The translations under genes were made by a program, and so were the position numbers. A stretch of 64,000 nucleotides of DNA from assembly GCA_963575745.1 (NCBI GenBank), contig CAUYUJ010015288.1, positions 240,228-304,227 on the forward strand. The letters are read 5' to 3'. A model generated the notes under the pieces. It searched no databases, was not told the DNA's origin, and saw only the letters and a program-made list of their open reading frames with translations. Source of the stretch: Prorocentrum cordatum. Lineage: Eukaryota; Sar; Dinophyceae; Prorocentrales; Prorocentraceae. This document shows positions 62,049 to 64,000 of this stretch, in pieces (the stretch's first letter is position 1; each line of letters opens with the position of its first letter).

Positions 62049-64000
62049 CTCCTCTTCCTCCTCCTTGACCTCCTCTTCATCCCGAACGGCATCTCGGAGC
62101 GTAGAGTTGCGAGGATGTCTCCAGCGTAACGGGCTGGACCACCTCGCGCGAGTTGCGACGATGTCTCGGGCGAAACGTGCTGCGAGGAAGTCTCAGGCGA
62201 AACGGGCCAGACCACCTCGAGCGCGGCGTCTCAGAGCTCCGAGTTGCGTGGGCCTCCTGGGGCCTCCTGGGGCCTCCTGGGGCCTCCTGGGGCCTCCTGG
62301 TGACCTCCTGGGGCTTCCTCCTGGGCCTCTTGTGGCCTCCTGAACTCCACCTGGGGTTTCCTGACGCCTCTTGGGGCTCCCAGGGTGGATATCAGACCTG
62401 TGGCCGTTTGGGCCTCTCCAAATAGAGGGGGGGGGGCACAAGAGCAGGAAAAATCAACGAATCGACACCGGATGTGTATTAACTTCACACGTTCTGATAG
62501 GCGGCCTCCTGGGGCCTCCTGGGAGCCTCCTAGGAATCTCCTGGGGACCCCTGGGGCCTGTCCTGGGCGTCCTGCGGCCTCCTGGAGCTCTCTGGGGCCT
62601 CCCCCTTCTCCTGCCTGCTCCCTCATGCACATCATCCGCCTCCTCCTTCTCCCTTCCATCTCCTCCTCCTCCTCCTCCTCCTCCTCCTCCTCCTCCACCT
62701 CCTCTTCATCCCGAACGGCATCTCGGAGCCTAGAGTTGCGAGGATGTCTCCAGCGTAACGGGCAGCGTAACGCATCTCCTCGCGCGCGGCATCTCGGACC
62801 CCAGAGTTGCGACGATGTCTCTGGCGAAACGTGGTGCGAGGAAGTCTCAGGCGAAACGGGCCGGACCACCTCGAGCGCGGCGTCTCAGAGCTCCGAGTTG
62901 CGGGGGCCTCCTGGGGCCTCCTGGGACCTCCTGGTGACCTCCTGGGGCTTCCTCCTGGGCCTCCTGTGGCCTCCTGGACCCCACCTGGGGCTTCCTGAAG
63001 CCTCTTGTGGCTCCCAGCCGGGATATCTATCCTGTGGCCATTTGGGCCTCTCCAAATGGAGGAGGGGGGGGGGGGGGCACAAGAGCAGGAAAAATCAACG
63101 AATCGACACCAGATGTGTATTAACTTGACACGTTCTGATAGGCAGCCTCCTGGGGCCTCCTGGGAGCCTCCTGGGAATCCTGCGGCCTCCTGGTGCCTCC
63201 TGGGACCCCTGGGGCCTGTCCTGGGCGTCCTGCGGCCTCCTGGTGCCTCCTGGGGCCTCCTGGGGACCTCCTGGAGCTTCCTCCTGGGCCTCCTGTGGCC
63301 TCCTGAACTCCACCTGAGGATTCCTGAAGCCTCTTGGGGCTCCCAGGGGGGATATCTAACCTGTGGCCGCTTGGGCCCCTCAAAATGGAGGGGGGGGCAC
63401 AAGAGCAGGAAAAATCAACGAATCGACACCGGATGTGTATTAACTTGACACGTTCTGATAGAGGGCCTCCTGGGGCCTCCTGGGAGCCTCCTGGGAATCT
63501 CCTGGGGGCCCCTGGGGCCTGTCCTGGGCGTCCTGCGGCCTCCTGGACCTCTCTGGGGCCTCCTGAGGCTCGCAGGGTCCCATGGAGGATATGTCACATG
63601 TGGTCTTCTGGGCGCCCAGGCTGGACCACCTCTCGCGCAGCATCTGAGAGCTCAGAGTTGCGAGAATGTCTTGTGCGAAACAGACCGGACCGCCTTGCGC
63701 ACGGCATCTCAGAGCTCAGAGTTGCAAGGATGTCCCAGGCGAGACGGGCCGGACCACCTCGCGCAGGGCATCTCAGAGGTCAGAAGTTCGAGGATGTCTC
63801 AGGCGAAACGGGCCGGACCACCTCTCGCGCGGCATCTCCGAAGTCAGAGTTTCGAGGATGTCTCAGGCGAAATGGGCCGGACCACCTCGCGCAAGGCATC
63901 GCAGAGCTCAGAGTTTCGAGGATGTCTCAGGCGAAACGGCCCGGACCACCTCTCGCAAGGCATCGCAGAGCTCAGAGTTTCGAGGATGTCTCAAGCGAAA
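61981..64000 (-). repeat. Further array unit, minus orientation, running off the window
   Basis: (CTC)n cassettes (62020, 62660), conserved ggatgtgtattaac blocks (62473, 63113, 63434), tggggcctcc repeats and the ~64-bp array from 63600, in the same order as 43340-47528. Its outer cap would lie beyond 64000. Confidence 0.85.

Overview
This window comes from a eukaryotic nuclear genome, and the sequence points to a dinoflagellate. Two intronless genes begin exactly at a dinoflagellate spliced-leader (DinoSL) sequence: 5714-5735 with one mismatch, and 25237-25258 with 22 of 22 matching. Other support is the mass of GC-rich tandem repeats, a family of Pif1-like helicase relics and LINEs with a RanBP2-type zinc-finger ORF1. 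I cannot name the species. Most of the 64 kb is repeats and nested mobile elements. Only two open, plausibly functional host-type genes are visible.

Layout. 1-5.7 kb: polypyrimidine DNA, a CCCCAAGA-type repeat, a ~125-bp tandem repeat and long microsatellites, including a ~315-bp CTA array. 5.7-7.1 kb: retrogene 1, with three tandem leader relics, a 171-aa ORF, an A-rich tail and a 19-bp target-site duplication. 8.3-10.5 kb: a decayed LINE reverse transcriptase. 11.6 and 18.3 kb: two copies of a ~215-bp MITE. 12.3-13.6 and 16.7-20.4 kb: satellites. 13.8-15.2 kb: a broken Pif1 helicase. 21.7-24.2 kb, minus strand: a broken Pif1-UBA-OTU fusion gene. 25.2-26.4 kb: retrogene 2, with leader, 353-aa predicted secreted protein, A8 tail and an 18-bp target-site duplication. 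26.4-33.5 kb: repeats, including a 1.3-kb CAGCCT array.

33.6-59.7 kb is one LINE copy split twice. ORF1 (33.6-34.8 kb) is separated from ORF2 by a 12.5-kb inverted-repeat island (35010-47528). That island is two ~4-5-kb array units placed tail to tail, and one of them carries a further 3.24-kb insertion flanked by TATCA. ORF2 (endonuclease, RT, zinc finger, RNase H) is itself cut between RT motifs A and C by a 7.8-kb tyrosine-recombinase retrotransposon (49616-57390). That element has the split direct repeats of the Ngaro/PAT type (A1 - gag - RT/RNase H - recombinase - B1 - A2 - B2). Removing it leaves the LINE reading frame continuous with no duplicated target base. The order of events is therefore readable: LINE first, then the island and the YR element, with the TATCA element inside the island.

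60-64 kb: (CTC)n tracts, unassigned DNA, then a further partial copy of the array unit running off the window end.

How it fits together: the LINE class supplies the kind of target-primed machinery that would explain the two leader-bearing retrogenes. The simple (CTC)n and CCCCAAGA repeats act as landing sites or tails for these insertions. I recognised no rRNA, tRNA, CRISPR array or bacterial-type operon.
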